64,000 nucleotides of DNA from Arcuatula senhousia. Its lineage: Eukaryota; Mollusca; Bivalvia; Mytilida; Mytilidae. The stretch spans positions 23,031,275 through 23,095,274 of the forward strand of contig OZ020308.1 in NCBI GenBank assembly GCA_963971305.1, in the 5' to 3' direction. Below, in pieces: positions 24,601 through 30,600 of this stretch. The notes under the pieces were generated by a model. The model ran no database searches. It saw only the letters and a list, made by a program, of their open reading frames with translations, and was not told where the DNA came from. The position numbers and the translations under genes were made by a program. Positions within the stretch are counted from its first letter, which is position 1. Every line of letters begins with the position of its first letter.

Positions 24601-27600
24601 TGTTGCACCAGTAGTTGAAGATTTCGTGCTAATTGATATACCAGTAGTTGAAGAATCGACATTTATTGATGCAACAGATGTTGTTGTAGATTCGGTACTA
24701 GATGTTGCACCAGTAGTTGTAGACTCGCTATTAGTTAATAAAGCAGTAGTTGTAGATTCGCCACTAGCTAATGCATCATTATTGGTAGATTCGGTGCTTG
24801 TTCTGACAGTTGTTGATTCGGAACCAGTTGTTGTACCAGTAGTTGCAGATTTGCCACTAGTTAATGCACCAGTAGTTGTAGATTCGGTTTTTGTGGTAGC
24901 AGTAGTAGATTCAGTATTAGTTGTTGTACCAGAAATTGTAGATTTAACACTAATTAATTCACCAGAAGTTGTAGATTCGGTACTAGCATTCACACCAGTA
25001 GTTATAGATATGGTACTAGTCGATGGACCAGTAGTTGGAGATTCTGTACTAGTTGATGGACCATCAATAAAAGATACGGTACCAGTTGTAGCACCAGTAA
25101 TAGATTCGGTACTAGCTAATGCATCAGTAATTGTAAAATCGGTACTAGTTATTGCGCCAGTAGTTGAAAATTTCATGCTTATTGATTTACCAGTAGTTGT
25201 TTCGGTAGTTGTAAATTCGGTACTTGTCAATATACCAGTTGTTGTAGGTTCAGCACCGGTAAATGCATCAGTTGTTCTTGATTCGGTATTAATTGATGGA
25301 CCAGTAATTATAAATTCGGTACTGGTTGCTGCTCCAATAGTAGATTCGGTACTACTTGTTGCATCAGTACTTACAGATTCGATATAAGTTGGTTTGCCAG
25401 GAGTTGTAGATCCGGTCCTAGTTGGCGTACCAGTAGATGTAGATTCGGTTTTAGAAATTGCACCGTTGGTTGTAGATTCGGTACTAATTGTTGCACCAGA
25501 AGTTGAAGATTCGTCACTAGTTGATTCAACAGTAGTTGTAGATTCGGTACCAGTTGTTCCACCAGCAGTAGATTCGATACTAGTTGGTGTACCAGTAGTT
25601 TTAGATTCGCCACTAGTTAATAGATCATCTGTTCTTGATTCCGTACTAGTTGTTGCACCAGTAGTTGTAGATTCGGTACTGGTTGTTGCGTTAGCAGTAG
25701 ACGCAATACTAGTTGGTGTACCAGTAGATGTAGATTCGGTACGAGTTGATAAACGAGTAGTAATAAATTCTGTACCAGTTGTTTCACCAGCAGTAGATTC
25801 GATATTTGTTGTTGTTCGACTAGTTTGAGATTCGCCACTACTTGTTACTACAGTTGTTCCACCAGCAATAGATTGGATACTAGTTGGTGTACCCGTTGAT
25901 GTAGATTCGGCACTAGTTGTTGTACCAGAAGTTGTAGATTCGGCACTAGTTAATGGACAACTAGTTGTAGATTCGGTACCAGTTGTTCCACCAGCAGTAG
26001 ATTGGATATTAGTTGTTATACCAGTAGGTGTTGGTTCAGTACTAGTTGATATACCAGTAGTTGTAGATTCGGTTTTTGTTGATGTACCCGTACCTGTAGA
26101 TTCGGTACCAGTTGTTTTACCAGTAGGTACAGATTAGGCATTTGTTGATATACTAGTAGTTGTAGATTCGGTTCGTGTTGATATACCAATAGTTGTAGAT
26201 TCGGCACTAGTGAATGAACCAGTAGTTGTAGATTTGGTACTACTTGATGGACCAGTAGCTGTAGGTCCGGTTCTAGTTAACGAACCAGTAGTTGCAGATT
26301 CCGTAATTGTTGATATACCAATAGGTGTAGATTCGGTATTTGTTGGTGTACCCGTAATTGTAGATTCAGTACCAGTTGTTTTACCAGTAAGTGCAGATTC
26401 GGTATTTGTTGATATACCAATAGGTGTAGAATCGGTTTTTGTTGTACCAGTTCTTGTAGATTCGGAACTAGTTGTTGTATCAGCGGTTTTCCAAGTAGGT
26501 GTAGATTCTTGACTTGTTGTACAAGTTGTTGTAGATTTGGTACTAGTTATTGTATCAGTTGTTGTGCCATCAGTTATAGATTCGGTATTAGTTGTTGCAC
26601 CATTAATTGTAGATTCGGTGCTATTTGATGAACCAGTACTTGTAGAATCGGTGGTACTAGTTGCTGCACCAGAAGTTGTAGATTTGTCACTAGTTGATGA
26701 ACCAGTAGTTGTATATTCGGTACCAGTTGTTCCACTAGCAGTAGATTGTATACTAGTTGGTGTACCCGAAGATGTAGATTTTGTACTAGTTGGTGGACTA
26801 GTTGTTGTAGATTTGGTACTAGTTGTGGCACCAGAAGTTGTAGATTCGTCACTTGGCGATGCACGAGTAGTTGTAGAATAGGTACCAGTTGTTCCACCAG
26901 CAGTAGATTGGATACTTGTTGGTATACCAGTAGGTGTAGGTTCAGTACTTGTTGATATACCAGTAGGTGTAGATTCGGTACCAGTTGTTCCACCAGCAGA
27001 AGATTCGATATTAGTTGATGTACCAGTTGTTTTGCCAATAGGTGTAGATTCGGCATTTGTTGTACCAGTTATTGTAGATTCTGTATTAGTTATTGATCCA
27101 GTTGTCATGCCAGCAGGTGTAAATTTGGTATCAGTTATTGCACCAATAGTTGTAGATTCGGTACTACTTGATGAAACCGTTGTTGTAGAATCGGTATTAG
27201 TTGTTGCACCAGAAGTTGTAGATTCGGCACTAGTTGATGTACTAGTAGTTGTAGATTCGGTACCAGTTGTTCCACCAGCAGTAGATTGTATACTAGTTGG
27301 TGTACCCGAAGATGTAGATTCTGTACTAGTTGATGGACTAGTAGTTGAAGATTCAATACTAGTTGTTGCACCAGTAGTTGTAGATTCGGTACCAGTTGTT
27401 TCACCAGAAGTAGATTGGATACTAGTTGGTGTACCCATAGATGTTGATTCCACACTAGTTGATGTACCATTAGTTATAGATTCGTTACTAGTTGTTGCAC
27501 CAGAAGTTGTAGATACGGCACTAGTTAATGGAATAGTAGTTGTAGATTCACTACTAGTTGTTCCACTATTAGTAGAATTGATACTAGTTGTTATACCAGG

Positions 27601-30600
27601 AGGTGTAGTTTCAGTACTAGTTGATATACCAGTAGTCGTAGATTCGAAACGTGTTGATTTACCATTAGTTGTAGATTTGGTAATAGTTAATGAACCAGTA
27701 GTTTCAAATTTTGTACTCGTTGATATACCAAAAGGTGTTGATTCGGTATTTGTTGATGTACCAGCAGTTGTAGATTCGGTACGAGTTGTTTTACCAGCAG
27801 GTGCAGATTTTGTATTTGTTGATATACCAACAGGTGTAGATTCGGTTTCTGTTGATGTACCAGTTCTTGTAGATTCGGTGCTAGTTATTGTATCAGTTCT
27901 TTTTCCAGTAGTTGTAGATTCTGGACTTGTTGTACCAGTTGTTCTAGATTTGGTACTAGCTATTGTATCAGTTGTTGTGCCATCATGTGTACATTCGGTG
28001 CTACTTGATGAACCAGTAGTTGTAGAATCGGTACTAGTTGTTGCACCAGAAGTAGATTGTATATTAGTTGGTGTACCGGTAGATGTAAGTTCTGTACTAG
28101 TTGATGGATAAGTAGGTGTAGATTCGGTACCAGTTGATCCGCCAGTTGATGTAGGTTCGGTACTAGTTAATGAAGCACTAGTTGTAGATTCCGTACCAGA
28201 TGTTGCCCCGGTAGTTGTAGATTTGGTACTAATTGTTGTATTAGCAGGTATAGATTCAATACTAGTTGATATACCAGTAGGTGTAGATTCGGTACTAGTT
28301 GTTGCACCAGCAGTTGTAAATTCGTCACTGGTTGATGCACCAGGATTTATAGATTCGGTACCAGTTGTTCCACCAGCAGTAGATTGGATACTTGTTGTTA
28401 TACCAGTAGCTGTATGTTCAGTACTAGTTGATATACCAGTAGTTGTAAATTCGATACGTGTTGATGTACCATTAGATGCAGATTCGGTACTAGTTGTTGC
28501 ACCAGAAGTTGTAGATTCGTCAAAAGTTGATGCACCAGCAATAGATTCGATACTAGTTAATGAGCCAATTGTTTTGTCAGTAGGTGTAGATTCGAAACTT
28601 GTTGTACCAGTTGTTGTAGATTCGGTTCTAGTTGTTGAACTAGTTGTTGTTCCAGCATGTGTAGAATTGGTATTAGTTGTTGTGCCAATATTTGTAGATT
28701 TGATACTTATTGATGAACCAGTAGTTGTAAAGTTGGTACTTCTTGTTGCACCAGAAGTTGTAGATTTGTCACGAGTTGATGCACCAGTTGTTGTTGATTC
28801 GGTTCCAGTTGTTCCACCAGCAGTAGTTTGGATACTAGTTTGTGTACCCGTAGATCTAGATTCGGGACTAGTTAATGTACCATTAGTTGTAGATTGGGTA
28901 CTAGTTGTAGCACCAGAAGTTGTAGATTCGGCACTAGTTGATGTACTAGTAGTTGTAGATTCGGTACCAGTTGTTCCACCAGCAGTAGATTGGATACTAG
29001 TTGTTGTACCAGAAGGTGTAGATTCGGTACTAGTTGATAAACCAGTAGGTGTAAATTCGGTACGTGTTGTTGCATCATCAGCAGACTCGATACTAGTTAA
29101 TGAATCAGTAATTGTAGATTCGGTATTAGATGTTGTACCACTAGTTTGAGATTCGGCACTTCTTGTTACTACAGATGTTGTAGATTCGTCACTAGTTGAT
29201 GCATCAGTAGATGTATATTTGGTACTAGTAGATTCAATAGTAGTTGAAGATTCGGACTCAATTGTTTTACTAGTAGTTGTAGATTCGGTATTAAATGTTG
29301 CATCCGAAGATGAAGATTCGGTACTACTTAACGAACCAGTAAGTGCAGATTCGGTACTTGTTGATTTACCAATTGGTGTATATTCGATACTTGTTAATGC
29401 ACCAGTAGTTGAAGATTCGGTGCCAGTCGATTCACTAGTAGTTGTAGATTCGGTACTTGTTAATGAACCAAAAGTTTTATTTTTGGTATTAGGTGATGCA
29501 CCAGTAGTTGTAGATTCGGTACTTTTTAATGGAGTAGTAGTTGAATATTCGGTACCAGTTGTTGAATCAGTATTTGTAGATTCGGTACTAGTTGATGCAC
29601 CAGTATTTGTAGATTCGGTACTAGTTGATGCACCAGTAGTTGTTGATTCGGTACTAGTTATCGTACCAGTTGTTGTGCCATCAGATGTAGATTTGGTATT
29701 TGTTGTTGCACCAATAGTTGTAGATTCGGTACGTCTTGATGGACCAGTAGTTGTTGATTCGGTACTAGTTATTATACCAGTTGTTGTGCCATCAGATGTA
29801 GATTTGGTATTTGTTGTTGCACCAATAGTTGTAGATTCGGTACGTCTTGATGGACCAGTAGTTGTAGATTCGATACTAGTTAATGAATTAGTAGTTGTAA
29901 GTTCGGTACTAGTTTCAGCACCTTTTGCAGTACTAGAAGAATAGCACGATATTACTGAAAATGGAAAACAGGTATCGACATGTGATGCGTATACAAATCT
30001 TCCCATAATACTAGTACTCAGCTAATTGGGATGGTATACAATACCTTATGTAATACCATTTTAAACAGAAATACTCATATATAAAACAATCAACTTTCTT
30101 AAACTTGATTACTTCTGATTCAAAACGTAAAACTTTTGCAGAGTTATATAAAATAATCGTCATGAATTCTTTAATCTGGGGTTCAATAAACGTTTCTTAC
30201 TTAGTAAGATTCTTGTAGTATTTTTATGTCAGTGCAAATAAAAAAAAATGAAATGGTATTGCTAAATACAACTTATCAATCGATTTCTGGGTATTCTTTC
30301 TTTATTAAGGAAAAATAAATGGGCAAGTACGAAACACCATAATAAAATCTACCGATGTGATAAATTCGTTTCCCGGGCACTGTATTTTTTAAGTTTTCTC
30401 TCGAAAATAATATTATCCTACATTTCTTCGGAAATTTTAACAGTTTTTCAGATGTTTTACGCTATCCTCGCCGTATATTGTGAATTTCATTATTTTCTAA
30501 AAATTGCGAAAATGATAGGTTCTATGTGTTAAAGAGTGCATTTAAGGTATACCTTATGCTAAATTATTTCTCACCATTCAGGAATATGAATAGTCTGATG

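Noticed and set aside
27032..28111. Plus-strand Val/Asp-rich open frames in the mucin region (also 28223-29149, 29219-29944)
   Set aside because: They are antisense reads of the 33-bp mucin repeat; the minus strand has signal peptide, splice sites and SEA exons in phase.
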